Positions 9,592 through 17,902 are shown, counted from the first letter of the stretch. The stretch is DNA of 64,000 nucleotides from Bacteroidota bacterium (GCA_018266435.1 JAFEAL010000003.1:212130-276129); one strand, 5' to 3'. Made by a program: numbers and translations. The notes: generated by a model not told the origin, from the letters alone.

Positions 9592-11124
9592 TTAAATTTT
9601 TACAGGAAAATTTGCCAAAGCATAAGTAATGCGACTGATGGTTTCTTTCTGACCTAAAATTTCGATTGTCATCATTAAATCAGGACCCGAGCTTTCTCCG
9701 GTTAAGGCAACCCGTAAAGGCTGCATGATTTTTCCTAAGGCAATCTCGGTAGCTTGAGATGTTTTCTCCAACAATGCCTTAATTTCTGAAACTTTAGTGC
9801 TTTCAGTGCTATTGAGGCAATCAACAAAAGTTTTTAAAAATTTTACAGTTTCTGCGTTCCATTTTTTTGAAATAACCTGATGATCAAAACTGGTTGGGGC
9901 TATGAAAAAGAATTTTCCTTGTTGCCAAAAATCTTGCGGAAACGTAACGCGTTCTTGCAAGACTTCACAAATCTTGCTTGCCTTTTCGGCTTCACAAATG
10001 ACATTTTCTGGTTTCAGTGAATTGTAGAGAAACACGGTTAACTCTTCATTCGATCTTTTTTTCAGGTATTGTTGGTTGTACCATTGTGCTTTGTGAATAT
10101 CAAACCGGGCACCGTGCTTGCTGATTCGATCCAACGAAAATACCTGAATCAATTCTTTCATAGAAAAAATTTCTTGCTCGGTTCCCGGGTTCCAACCGAG
10201 GAACGCCAGAAAATTCAGCAACGCTTCGGGCAGATAGCCATTTTCGCGAAAGCCTTTTGAGAATTCTTTTGTCTTTGGGTCGGCCCAATTCAAGGGAAAA
10301 ATCGGGAAGCCGGCTTTATCGGCATCACGCTTGCTTAATTTGCCATTGCCATCAGCTTTGAGCAACAAAGGCAAGTGTGCAAAATGTGGTCTTTCTTTCT
10401 CCCATCCTAAAAATTTGTAAAGTAAAATGTGCAGTGGAGCGCTCGGCAACCACTCTTCACCGCGAATGACATGCGAAATTTTCATCAGGTAATCATCTAC
10501 TACATTGGCCAGATGATAAGTAGGCATGCCGTCCGATTTCATCAACACTTTGTCATCGATCTGCGAGGAGTTTACGTGCACTTCGCCACGGATTAAATCG
10601 GTCAGCTTAATTTCTTCATTGGGAGGAACTTTCAAACGAATAACATAATGCTCGCCCGAATCTATTTTGGATTTTACGTCACTTTCAGAAAGTGTGAGGG
10701 AGTTTTTCATCTGCATGCGGGTACCACTTCCATATTGTTGATCAGATGAGTGCTGACTTTTCAGACGCTCTCGCATGGCTTCGAGTTCTTCTTCCGTATC
10801 AAAAGCATAGTACGCTTTGCCCTGATCAATCAGTTGTTGTGCGTATTTTTGGTAAATAGGTTTACGCTCGCTTTGTCGGTAAGGCGCGTGTGGCCCACCC
10901 TTGCCTACGCCCTCATCAATTTCAATACCAGCCCATTTTAATGACTCTAAGATGTATTCTTCCGCACCGGGCACAAAACGATTTTGATCAGTGTCTTCAA
11001 TGCGCAAAATCATGGTGCCACCGTGTTGGCGTGCTAATAAAAAATTATAAAGGGCAGTGCGCACACCACCAATATGCAGTGCACCCGTAGGGCTTGGCGC
11101 AAAACGAACACGTACGTTTTTCAT
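9592..11124 (-). CDS. gltX: Glutamate--tRNA ligase
   Basis: A 510-residue class I aminoacyl-tRNA synthetase that charges tRNA with glutamate. It starts VRVRFAPSPTGALHIGGVRTALYN, with the HIGH-type motif HIGG at 17-20. RIEDTDQNR (41-49) and the KMSKS-type KLSKR (262-266) follow, then the helical anticodon-binding region. Length is normal for bacterial GltX. The start ATG at 11124 follows a 78-base intergenic stretch that contains a 16-base palindrome and a possible -7 element (11140-11147). The genes downstream (small Lys-rich protein, barrel, AIM24) may be read from the same promoter. Confidence 0.97.
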   Translation of the reverse strand: MKNVRVRFAPSPTGALHIGGVRTALYNFLLARQHGGTMILRIEDTDQNRFVPGAEEYILESLKWAGIEIDEGVGKGGPHAPYRQSERKPIYQKYAQQLIDQGKAYYAFDTEEELEAMRERLKSQHSSDQQYGSGTRMQMKNSLTLSESDVKSKIDSGEHYVIRLKVPPNEEIKLTDLIRGEVHVNSSQIDDKVLMKSDGMPTYHLANVVDDYLMKISHVIRGEEWLPSAPLHILLYKFLGWEKERPHFAHLPLLLKADGNGKLSKRDADKAGFPIFPLNWADPKTKEFSKGFRENGYLPEALLNFLAFLGWNPGTEQEIFSMKELIQVFSLDRISKHGARFDIHKAQWYNQQYLKKRSNEELTVFLYNSLKPENVICEAEKASKICEVLQERVTFPQDFWQQGKFFFIAPTSFDHQVISKKWNAETVKFLKTFVDCLNSTESTKVSEIKALLEKTSQATEIALGKIMQPLRVALTGESSGPDLMMTIEILGQKETISRITYALANFPVKI

Positions 11125-11139
11125 CTGAAATTTGTGAGG

Positions 11140-11165
11140 TAAAGTTAAGTCGATTATCTAATCGA
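11140..11165 (-). promoter_or_regulatory. Candidate gltX promoter with palindromic operator
   Basis: On the minus strand TAACTTTA (11147-11140) resembles the Bacteroidota -7 element TAnnTTTG. Directly upstream lies the 7+7 palindrome TCGATTA-TC-TAATCGA (11150-11165), placed where a regulator would block RNA polymerase. Reading it as an operator is inference; the palindrome itself is exact. Confidence 0.4.
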
Positions 11166-11202
11166 AAAAACTTTGCGGGCGTGTTAGAGAAAATGAGTTT
11201 AG

Positions 11203-12006
11203 TTAATTTTTTACCCGTTCTTTTAGCTCCTTCCATTGTGATTCAGTGAGCAGTGGCTTTTTAATAAATGTTTTTCCTTTGATGTAGTTTATGATGTATT
11301 CGGCACGTTCTTTTGAGTCGGGGTGTGTACTGATCCAATATGCCTGACTGGGTAAATTTTTTTCTTTATCGGATAGTCGGTACATGAAGTTGGCAAAGGG
11401 CTCAGGATCAATTCTAGCCCGTATCATATATTCAACAGAAGTAATGTCAGCCTCACGCTCCAGGTCTCGGTCATAAGCAGAAGAAGATAACAGCTTCAGT
11501 GCTTCTTTCACGGTCTGACCTCCTCCGCCTGCAGTCATGGAAATAAGTGCAGAAAGGCCTATTTCTTTAATGAGCTTTTTCATAACATGACCCTTTTCCA
11601 TGTGTGCCAACTCGTGACCAACCACACCCAAGAGTTCGGCTTCATTTTCAGTTGATTTAATTAGCCCCGAATAAATGACCAAATAATTATTTGGCAAGGT
11701 GAACGCATTAACTTCACCATTTTTTAAAATATGAATTTTAATTTTTGTTTGATCAATGGAATTGGCTTCGCACAAATGATTGACCAATGAGTCAATAATC
11801 GCTACGGTCTTTTCATCATGAATTTCTTCATCGGCTTTGCTGAACAATTCCCAGAAAAAATCTCCTAATTTTTCTTCTGTTTTCTTTGAGGCTTCTTTTA
11901 CTTTGAGCACAGCTATCCAATCAATTTGACTTAGGCCAAAATAGATAGTAGCAAATACTGCAACTGTAATAAAAAATTGAAGCAAAATTTTGTTCATGCC
12001 CGGCAA
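11203..12006 (-). CDS. M48 family metalloprotease
   Basis: A 267-residue zinc protease with one N-terminal membrane helix (about residues 7-25) and the catalytic HELAH at 131-135. The third zinc ligand is probably Glu185 in LEREAD. This is the Oma1/LoiP/BepA type of M48 peptidase, which in Gram-negative bacteria acts in envelope quality control; no lipobox is seen, so it may be anchored by the helix. No TPR domain follows the protease domain, unlike BepA. The ATG at 12006 or the one three codons later could start it. It overlaps the preceding membrane-protein gene by 13 bases. Confidence 0.9.
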   Translation of the reverse strand: MPGMNKILLQFFITVAVFATIYFGLSQIDWIAVLKVKEASKKTEEKLGDFFWELFSKADEEIHDEKTVAIIDSLVNHLCEANSIDQTKIKIHILKNGEVNAFTLPNNYLVIYSGLIKSTENEAELLGVVGHELAHMEKGHVMKKLIKEIGLSALISMTAGGGGQTVKEALKLLSSSAYDRDLEREADITSVEYMIRARIDPEPFANFMYRLSDKEKNLPSQAYWISTHPDSKERAEYIINYIKGKTFIKKPLLTESQWKELKERVKN

Positions 12007-12428
12007 ATCAGATTAGTAACGGAACCATAAAGCCACCACTCTACATGTATGCCTTTTCGAGTCTGAACAGCTGCTATCATTGTAGCAATGAAATCGAATA
12101 GATTAAATAAAACGATTGTGATCAGATAGGCTATGTATTTAGACGAAATTTGTTCGTTTGAAAAAATGATTGAGATGGTCCACCAAAAGCCAATACTGTT
12201 TACCGGGAGTAATGAGGCTTGCGAGAGTAGCGCTTGAGTACAATGCCAACGAACGAAGTGTGAGCCCTTTCGATTGCCGATGTAAAAAAACAAAGTAGCT
12301 ACGAGGTTCATGATGGGGAGAGGTAACCCGGCCACCACAGCTACTAAAGACATTAAATACGAGTTGGAGGCATTTTCAGCTTCATGCTCACTTGGTTCAT
12401 GACCAAATTTATCAATTGCCAGGCTCAT
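11994..12428 (-). CDS. DUF4870-like small membrane protein
   Basis: A protein of 144 residues with about four hydrophobic segments (around LMSLVAVVAGLPLPIMNLVATLFFY, LLSQASLLPVNSIGFWWTISI and YIAYLITIVLFNLFDFIATMIAAV). The GSHFVRWHCTQALLSQ stretch resembles the FHAxQA-type motif of DUF4870/Tic20-like proteins. I chose the ATG at 12428 because it overlaps the stop of the DUF2752 gene in an ATGA; an upstream in-frame ATG at 12455 would add nine residues and a 31-base overlap. Function is unknown. It lies in a run of small membrane-protein genes ending in the M48 protease. Confidence 0.65.
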   Translation of the reverse strand: MSLAIDKFGHEPSEHEAENASNSYLMSLVAVVAGLPLPIMNLVATLFFYIGNRKGSHFVRWHCTQALLSQASLLPVNSIGFWWTISIIFSNEQISSKYIAYLITIVLFNLFDFIATMIAAVQTRKGIHVEWWLYGSVTNLICRA

Positions 12429-12832
12429 AATCCTTTGTGAATATTCCACATCCAATTAGTCAAAACCAAAATAATGGCAGGAATTGCAAAAATTTTCTTT
12501 CCCAACATAAATTCTAATTTTATATAGAAAAGGAATAGGGAATTATTCTTACGAATCAGATCTAAGAGAAGCCACACGGGAGTAATAGCTATGATCAGTA
12601 CAAGCAAAACCCCTAGCGGATTATACGAGAGTGCTTCCCAAAAATTTCCTTTTAAAAATGACTCAGCCGAACGGGTTGAGCCGCACGAAGGACACGGCAA
12701 GGTGGTTGTTAGTTTTACCAAACAAACAGTGAATGGCTTGTAACTGATTGTGTGATTCAAATCGAGATAAAGCCAAGCATACCCGGCTATGCAAGCCAAA
12801 ACCAAAATAAAATATAACTTATTTTTTGTCAC
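12425..12832 (-). CDS. DUF2752 domain membrane protein
   Basis: A 135-residue protein with three likely membrane helices and the diagnostic PCPSCGSTRS motif of DUF2752 (usual form CPxCGxTR), followed by FLKGNFWEALSYNPLG, also typical. DUF2752 proteins are small integral membrane proteins of unknown function; the CxxC could bind metal or form a disulfide. In other Bacteroidota they often sit next to TM2 or DUF4870 proteins, as here: the TM2 gene is 5 bases upstream and the DUF4870-like gene overlaps downstream. Confidence 0.85.
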   Translation of the reverse strand: MTKNKLYFILVLACIAGYAWLYLDLNHTISYKPFTVCLVKLTTTLPCPSCGSTRSAESFLKGNFWEALSYNPLGVLLVLIIAITPVWLLLDLIRKNNSLFLFYIKLEFMLGKKIFAIPAIILVLTNWMWNIHKGL

Positions 12833-12837
12833 GGTAT

Positions 12838-13176
12838 TTACATAATCACACGCTGAAGCATAGCTAAATTTTTTTCACGGGTGGCTGGCATGATCATGAA
12901 CCAGTCGATAATTGCCCAAATACCCAACCCACCACATGTTAGTAATTTGCCAATGCCAAGGCCGGTATCACCAATTATAAAACGGTCAATTCCCAAGCTC
13001 CCTGCTAACAGAGATACAATAATACTTGTAGTCGGATCTTTAAAGGGGATGGTTGATAGTATCGGCCATCTGTCATCTGGCAATGAAATAAGCCTATCGC
13101 GGATAGCGATTAAATGATGGCTCTCAAAATATTTACTGTTGGCCATAATGAACATATCTACTTTCTGTGAATCCAT
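12838..13176 (-). CDS. TM2 domain membrane protein
   Basis: A 112-residue protein. The C-terminal half (about residues 45-105) is a TM2 domain: two membrane helices in TTSIIVSLLAGSLGIDRFIIGDTGLG and LLTCGGLGIWAIIDWFMIM, with the DRF and GxG/DW motifs. The N-terminal part is soluble. TM2 proteins are membrane proteins of unknown function. It starts the TM2-DUF2752-DUF4870-M48 run; the region upstream (13177-13299) holds no gene. Confidence 0.85.
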   Translation of the reverse strand: MDSQKVDMFIMANSKYFESHHLIAIRDRLISLPDDRWPILSTIPFKDPTTSIIVSLLAGSLGIDRFIIGDTGLGIGKLLTCGGLGIWAIIDWFMIMPATREKNLAMLQRVIM

Positions 13177-13299
13177 AAAGGTTAGGTTAGGTTTGCCCTA
13201 CTCGTTTGGCTTTTCGGTTTCGCCCCGGTTGGCCGGCATTTATTTTCGAAGATATAAAAATTGTAATTCAATACGATAAGTACCCTATTGATGATACGA

Positions 13300-14223
13300 T
13301 TATGAAAGAGCGTCTGGCGGTGGTGTAGGGTGCTCAGCCAGTTTGTATTTGTCTTCGGGTAGGGGAATAAATTCATGATTGTCGTTAGGGGGTAGTACGA
13401 TCCTTCCGTTTTGCCAATCGCTTTTCGCTTGTTCTATTCTTTCTCTTCTTGATGAAACGAAATTCCACCAGATATAACGCTCGCCCAGAGGTTCTCCGCC
13501 CAGCATCATCACGGTACTTTCTTGTGTTGAAATTATTTTAGGCGTGTCATGAGCTCCGAACACCAACATCTGGCCCGGGTTATAAGCTGAGCCATCAACT
13601 TTTACTGTGCCTTTGGCTATGTATAACCCACGTTCTGCATACCCGGCAGGCAATTCAAAAGCTGCATTCTTTTTTAATTCAACATGTAAGTAAAATAAAG
13701 GTGAGTGGGTACTTACTTTATTTTTTAATCCGAACGCACCCCCGGCAATCAGTTTCATCCAAATCCCTTTGTCGGTGTAAATCGGAAGTTCTTCTGATTT
13801 GTAGTTGGTAAAGGATGGATTGCTCTCTTCATCTTTTTCAGGCAAGGCCACCCACGTTTGTATCATTTCCAGTTTTGTACCGGCTAATAACGAGGGGTCT
13901 TCAAAGCGTTCGGAATGTGCAATGCCTTTGCCGGCTGTCATCCAGTTTACTTCACCGGGTTTTATTACTTGTTGTACCCCCAGACTGTCGCGATGGGTTA
14001 TTTGTCCGTTGAAAAGATAGCTTACGGTAGAAAGCCCAATATGAGGATGTGGTAATACATCGAGTTTTGTTTGGGAACCAGCAGCAATTTGTACCGGCCC
14101 GGCATGATCCATAAAAATAAACGGGCCTACCATTCGCTTGAACCGGAACGGAAGGATGCGTTTCACTTCCATACCCGGGGCAATGGAGGCACTGCGAGCT
14201 TCAATAACCAGTTGTGCCGCCAT
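13300..14223 (-). CDS. Pirin family protein
   Basis: A 307-residue bicupin of the pirin family. The N-terminal cupin has PFIFMDHAGP and the metal ligands His59, His61 (HPHIGLSTV), His103 and Glu105 (GIAHSER), all conserved, so iron binding and possible quercetinase-type dioxygenase activity are retained. The C-terminal cupin has GMLVFG-type segments and ends in ERYIWWNFVSSRRERI, the usual pirin signature. Physiological function in bacteria is variable and not predictable here. It ends in LAEHPTPPPDALS, a common pirin tail. The RidA gene lies 18 bases upstream on the same strand. Confidence 0.93.
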   Translation of the reverse strand: MAAQLVIEARSASIAPGMEVKRILPFRFKRMVGPFIFMDHAGPVQIAAGSQTKLDVLPHPHIGLSTVSYLFNGQITHRDSLGVQQVIKPGEVNWMTAGKGIAHSERFEDPSLLAGTKLEMIQTWVALPEKDEESNPSFTNYKSEELPIYTDKGIWMKLIAGGAFGLKNKVSTHSPLFYLHVELKKNAAFELPAGYAERGLYIAKGTVKVDGSAYNPGQMLVFGAHDTPKIISTQESTVMMLGGEPLGERYIWWNFVSSRRERIEQAKSDWQNGRIVLPPNDNHEFIPLPEDKYKLAEHPTPPPDALS

Positions 14224-14241
14224 AAAGCTATTGGTAATGTG

Positions 14242-14622
14242 TTACTTCACCGCAATGCACGAAATCTCCACATTCACATCTTTAGGCAAGCGACTCACCT
14301 CAACCGTTTCGCGGGCAGGCGGCATGTCTTTGAAGTGAGCACCATAGGCTTCATTTACTTTAGGAAAATTGTTCATGTCTTTGAGAAAAATGGTGCTCTT
14401 AACTACATGAGAAAAATCCATTCCTGCTGCTTTCAAAATTTCAGAAAGGTTTTTCATCACTTGTTGTGTTTCGGCAGTGATGTCTCCCGTTATCAGGTTG
14501 CCTGCCGGCTTTTGAATGGCTATTTGACCGGAAATAAAAAGCATGTTAGCGGTTTTGATAGCCTGGCTGTAAGGACCGATCGGCTCGGGTGCATTTGCTG
14601 AATAAATTACTTCTTTTGCCAT
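14242..14622 (-). CDS. ridA: RidA family enamine/imine deaminase
   Basis: A 126-residue protein of the RidA (YjgF/YER057c) family, which hydrolyses reactive enamines and imines released by PLP enzymes such as threonine dehydratase. The catalytic Arg104 in PPARETVEV and Glu119 in VNVEISCIA are present, as are the N-terminal PIGPYSQA and LFISGQI motifs. Length is typical. It is divergent from the dehydrogenase-like gene at 14669, with 46 bases between starts, and precedes the pirin gene. Confidence 0.95.
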   Translation of the reverse strand: MAKEVIYSANAPEPIGPYSQAIKTANMLFISGQIAIQKPAGNLITGDITAETQQVMKNLSEILKAAGMDFSHVVKSTIFLKDMNNFPKVNEAYGAHFKDMPPARETVEVSRLPKDVNVEISCIAVK

Positions 14623-14629
14623 AATCTTT

Positions 14630-14637
14630 TACTTTTG
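14630..14637 (+). promoter_or_regulatory. Candidate -7 element before the 14669 gene
   Basis: TACTTTTG is an exact match to the Bacteroidota -7 consensus TAnnTTTG, 31 bases before the ATG. No good -33 TTTG is visible at the usual distance. Confidence 0.4.
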
Positions 14638-14668
14638 ACCAAAGATCATAAATCTTTTTCGTTTTGAC

Positions 14669-15307
14669 ATGGAAATAGTTGTTATCGGCAATCATGAAAA
14701 TTTTAAGGAATGTCAAGCCCAATTTGGGGTAACTCATCATTACTCCCTAATTACGGAACGCGGCCGGCTGAATCCTTCATTCAATAATTCCATCATTTTT
14801 GATTTTAATCCGCTTGATCTCATGGAGTATCAAAATCTTCCGGGTTCAACGGTATTTGTCAACTCGGTGTTTACCTCATTGGCCGTGTTAATGAAAGACA
14901 TTTACCGGCCAACTATTTTTGGATTTTGTGGGTTGCCTTCATTTTTTAGTCGTGAAATTCTGGAGGTAACGGTATCCTCTCACAAGTCAATTCAATTATT
15001 GGAAAATAGCTGCTCTCAGTTGAATATAAAATACAAAATCGTGAAGGATCAGGTGGGCATGGTTACTCCTCGTATTATTTGCATGATTATTAATGAAGCG
15101 TATTATGCTGTTGAAGAAAATGTAGCCTCAAGATCGGATATTGATTTGGCCATGAAGTTGGGTACCAACTATCCATTTGGGCCTTTTGAATGGTGCGATA
15201 AAATCGGAATTAAAAATGTGCACCGATTGCTGAAAGAAGTTTTTGCAAACACCAACGATGAGCGATATAAAATCTGTTCACTTCTGGAGATAGAAGCAGG
15301 AAAATAA
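14669..15307 (+). CDS. 3-hydroxyacyl-CoA dehydrogenase-like protein with degenerate NAD domain
   Basis: A 212-residue protein. The C-terminal part (about residues 120-205) matches the 3-hydroxyacyl-CoA dehydrogenase C-terminal domain: VGMVTPRIICMIINEAYYAVEE, ASRSDIDLAMKLGTNYPFGPFEW. The N-terminal part (MEIVVIGNHENF) occupies the place of the Rossmann domain but lacks the GxGxxG motif and is about 70-80 residues shorter than in FadB or Hbd proteins (about 280-310 residues). It may therefore not bind NAD and could be a binding or regulatory paralogue. Similar short versions seem to occur in other Bacteroidota (recollection, not checked). It is divergent from ridA. Confidence 0.75.
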   Translation: MEIVVIGNHENFKECQAQFGVTHHYSLITERGRLNPSFNNSIIFDFNPLDLMEYQNLPGSTVFVNSVFTSLAVLMKDIYRPTIFGFCGLPSFFSREILEVTVSSHKSIQLLENSCSQLNIKYKIVKDQVGMVTPRIICMIINEAYYAVEENVASRSDIDLAMKLGTNYPFGPFEWCDKIGIKNVHRLLKEVFANTNDERYKICSLLEIEAGK

Positions 15308-15325
15308 ATTAAAGTGCATGGTGAG

Positions 15326-15835
15326 CTACGCTACTTTCATTGCCACCAGACCCTTGGTTTTATGCAACTTTATTTCAAACTGGCGAAGCATGAAATTGTT
15401 CATCCGGTTTTCGGCCAGTTCGGCATGACGATTTTCGGGAAGAAACACGGTTAAGTCCAGCACAGCTTGCACAAAGAGTTCTTGTTTGCAAAACTCATTC
15501 ACCCAGCCAACAAAAACCATCGACCATTCCTCTTTGTATTTTTCTAAATGCTCGCGGCCATCCCAGACAAATTCAAGTTGATTGTTACTGTTTTTAAATC
15601 GGTAAACCCCGCAGGTGTTTTGATAAAAATTATGGAGCGGCTTCAGATTATTGACTTGATAGTTTTTAATCTTCAGCCCGAAATCATCCAGCAAACCCAA
15701 TGGATTGGTCTTTTGAGCAAAGGCATTTTTTACAATTTCAACTAAACGGGTGAGCAATTTTTCCTGAAGAGAGAGTTGGGCTTCTTCAAGCAGGTAGTTT
15801 TTGTCCAACGGAAAAAACTTTCGAACCAAAGTCAA
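15326..15835 (-). CDS. Hypothetical protein, non-ATG start
   Basis: A 169-residue soluble protein with no signal or membrane segment that I recognise. Only TTG codons (15835 or 15829) are available near the N-terminus; the next in-frame ATG would remove more than half the protein. An exact TAnnTTTG -7 element (TACCTTTG, minus strand 15854-15847) lies 11 bases before the TTG, which supports a start here with an almost absent leader. The protein mixes helical charged parts (YLLEEAQLSLQEKLLTRLVEIV) with a C-terminal region rich in Glu and Arg. Convergent with the dehydrogenase-like gene (18-base gap). Function unknown. Confidence 0.65.
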   Translation of the reverse strand: MTLVRKFFPLDKNYLLEEAQLSLQEKLLTRLVEIVKNAFAQKTNPLGLLDDFGLKIKNYQVNNLKPLHNFYQNTCGVYRFKNSNNQLEFVWDGREHLEKYKEEWSMVFVGWVNEFCKQELFVQAVLDLTVFLPENRHAELAENRMNNFMLRQFEIKLHKTKGLVAMKVA

Positions 15836-15846
15836 AAAGGGTTTGA

Positions 15847-15854
15847 CAAAGGTA
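15847..15854 (-). promoter_or_regulatory. Candidate -7 element of the 15326-15835 gene
   Basis: On the minus strand TACCTTTG matches TAnnTTTG exactly. Its closeness to the only plausible (TTG) start implies a very short 5' untranslated region. Confidence 0.45.
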
Positions 15855-15918
15855 AAAATTTTAGGGCTACGATTTTTATTTGCCGATTAACCAAAATCTA
15901 CACTGTGTCATTTGTGGC

Positions 15919-17058
15919 TCACTTCAGTATTTCTCTTGAAATCACCATCTTCTGAATCTCGGTGGTGCCTTCGTAAATCTGGGTGATTTTGGCATCACGC
16001 ATGAGGCGCTCTACGTGAAATTCTTTTACGTAGCCATAACCTCCGTGAATCTGCACAGCCTCGGTTGTTACCTCTTGTGCAATTTGCGAAGCAAAGAGTT
16101 TTGCCATGGCTGCGGCTTTCACAAAATCTTTCTTTTGATCTTTTAAGAATGCGGCTTGCCAAATTAAAAGCCGGGCGGCATTTATTTTTGTGGCCATGTC
16201 GGCCAGTTTGAATTGAATGGCTTGATGTTCGCTCAGGTGTTTACCAAACGCTTTTCTTTCTTTCGCATATTTTAAAGCAAGTTCATAAGCCCCTGCTGCA
16301 ATGCCCAGCGCTTGCGAGGCAATTCCAATTCTACCTCCATTCAATGTGGTCATCGCAAACGTAAAACCAAACCCTTCGTCACCAATGCGGTTGGCTTTTG
16401 GAACTTTTACATCGGTAAACATGAGTGAATGCGTGTCGCTTCCGCGAATGCCCATTTTGTCTTCTTTTTTACCCACTACAAAACCGGGCATCCCACGTTC
16501 CACAATCAATGCGTTGATCCCTTTATGTCTTTTCTCCGGGTGAGTTTGCGCAATCACGAGATAGACACTTGCGCTTTTTCCGTTGGTGATCCAGTTTTTA
16601 GTTCCATTCAATAAATAATGATCGCCCTTGTCTTCGGCTGTGGTGTGTTGTGAAGTGGCATCGCTTCCGGCTTCGGGTTCAGACAAGCAAAAGGCACCGA
16701 TATATTCTGCTGTGGTGAGTTTCTTTAAATATTTTTCTTTTTGCTCTTCTGTTCCAAACCGTTCCAAGCCCCAGCACACCAGTGAATTGTTTACTGACAT
16801 GCACACCGATGCTGAGGCATCAATTTTAGAGATTTCTTCCATCGCCAAAACATACGATATCGTGTCCATACCCCCGCCATTGTATGTATGGTCGGTCATC
16901 ATACCCATGAAGCCGAGCTCTCCCATTTTCTTGATTTGCTCAGTTGGGAATTTCTGTTCCGTGTCGCGCTCGATCACGCCCGGCAACAATTCGGTCTGGG
17001 CAAAATCACGGGCTGCTTTTTGTACGGTGAGTTGTTCTTCGGTCAATTCAAAATTCAT
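15919..17058 (-). CDS. Acyl-CoA dehydrogenase (short-chain type)
   Basis: A 379-residue FAD enzyme that introduces the alpha-beta double bond into acyl-CoA in fatty-acid or branched-chain amino-acid breakdown. Seen are the N-terminal helical domain, FCLSEPEAGSDA (FAD/substrate loop), KNWITNG, and the C-terminal QIYEGTTEIQ with catalytic Glu363 in the SCAD/MCAD position. It is most like butyryl-CoA/short-chain enzymes, but chain-length preference cannot be read reliably. It is a single gene, with no electron-transfer flavoprotein or thiolase next to it. The upstream region 17059-17188 holds the terminator of the preceding gene. Confidence 0.95.
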   Translation of the reverse strand: MNFELTEEQLTVQKAARDFAQTELLPGVIERDTEQKFPTEQIKKMGELGFMGMMTDHTYNGGGMDTISYVLAMEEISKIDASASVCMSVNNSLVCWGLERFGTEEQKEKYLKKLTTAEYIGAFCLSEPEAGSDATSQHTTAEDKGDHYLLNGTKNWITNGKSASVYLVIAQTHPEKRHKGINALIVERGMPGFVVGKKEDKMGIRGSDTHSLMFTDVKVPKANRIGDEGFGFTFAMTTLNGGRIGIASQALGIAAGAYELALKYAKERKAFGKHLSEHQAIQFKLADMATKINAARLLIWQAAFLKDQKKDFVKAAAMAKLFASQIAQEVTTEAVQIHGGYGYVKEFHVERLMRDAKITQIYEGTTEIQKMVISREILK

Positions 17059-17140
17059 GACGATTCAGGGTTTCATGATTAAATAAAACAGATGCAATTT
17101 ATTTTTGAGAGCAAAGATAGATTGGGATTTTCAGGAATAA

Positions 17141-17170
17141 AAAAGCCTGAGTATTTTGGCTCAGGCTTTT
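17141..17170 (-). terminator. Terminator of the YugP-type protease gene
   Basis: GCCTGAG (17145-17151) and CTCAGGC (17160-17166) form a 7-bp stem with an 8-base loop. On the minus strand a run TTTTTTATTCC follows the stem. It lies 19 bases past the stop of the gene at 17189. Confidence 0.85.
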
Positions 17171-17188
17171 GGTAATCAAAATAGTTTG

Positions 17189-17890
17189 TTAATCTCTTCG
17201 GCCGAGGTAAATCATCACATAATACAACAGCATGGTAATGGCACCTATGGCCGCCACCACGTAGGTTGTAGCCGCTGTATTTAGGGCATCTTTGGCCATG
17301 TCATGTTCCTGACGAGTTACAATCCCCCGGGCTTCAATCCAGGCCAGTGCACGCTTGCTGGCATCAAATTCTACGGGCAAAGTAATGAGGGAAAATAAAG
17401 CAAACACGCCATAACAGGCGATGATTACAAGCAATGCCGTGTTGAACGAAAACAGTCCCTTTACGGCAAAAGCGCCAAACATCATAGCGATAAAAATGAA
17501 GTTGATCACTTTGGCGCTGATGCTTTGAACTGGCACCATAGCCGAGCGGAACTGCAGCCACTGGTAGGCATTGGCATGTTGCACAGCATGGCCACACTCG
17601 TGTGCGGCTACAGCCGTAGCAGCCGCATTGCGGCCGTAGAATACGTCATGACTGAGGTTAACGGTTTTATTGGCAGGGTTGTAGTGGTCACTTAGCTGAC
17701 CTTCTACGCTGATTACCTGCACATCATGAATTCCGTTATCGGCCAGCATGAGTCTCGCTACTTCAGCCCCGGTTAAGTCGCGGGCCAGTTGTACTTCACT
17801 GTATTTTTTAAATTTTGATTTCAGGCGTGAACTGACGATCATTCCTACAATCATAAAAAATCCGGTAATAATCAAGGCTCCAAATCCCAT
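17189..17890 (-). CDS. YugP-type zinc metallopeptidase, membrane bound
   Basis: A 233-residue integral membrane protein of the Zn_peptidase_2/YugP family. One N-terminal helix (about 5-22), the zinc site HECGH at 97-101 within AAHECGHAVQHA, then three or so membrane helices (IFIAMMFGAFAV, LLVIIACYGVFALFSLITLP, AAIGAITMLLYYVMIYLG). LPVEFDASKRALAW in the last third is typical of the family. The biological substrate is unknown. It lies 12 bases downstream of rfaE2 on the same strand and has its own terminator. Confidence 0.92.
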   Translation of the reverse strand: MGFGALIITGFFMIVGMIVSSRLKSKFKKYSEVQLARDLTGAEVARLMLADNGIHDVQVISVEGQLSDHYNPANKTVNLSHDVFYGRNAAATAVAAHECGHAVQHANAYQWLQFRSAMVPVQSISAKVINFIFIAMMFGAFAVKGLFSFNTALLVIIACYGVFALFSLITLPVEFDASKRALAWIEARGIVTRQEHDMAKDALNTAATTYVVAAIGAITMLLYYVMIYLGRRD

Positions 17891-17902
17891 AGCTTATTTT
17901 GT

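Noticed and set aside
13178..13196. Short GGTTA-like direct repeats upstream of the TM2 gene
   Set aside because: Only about two or three imperfect copies; too short to call a functional repeat.
13182..13376. Minus-strand frame of 64 codons between the TM2 and pirin genes
   Set aside because: It overlaps the 3' end of the pirin gene in another frame on the same strand and looks like nothing known.
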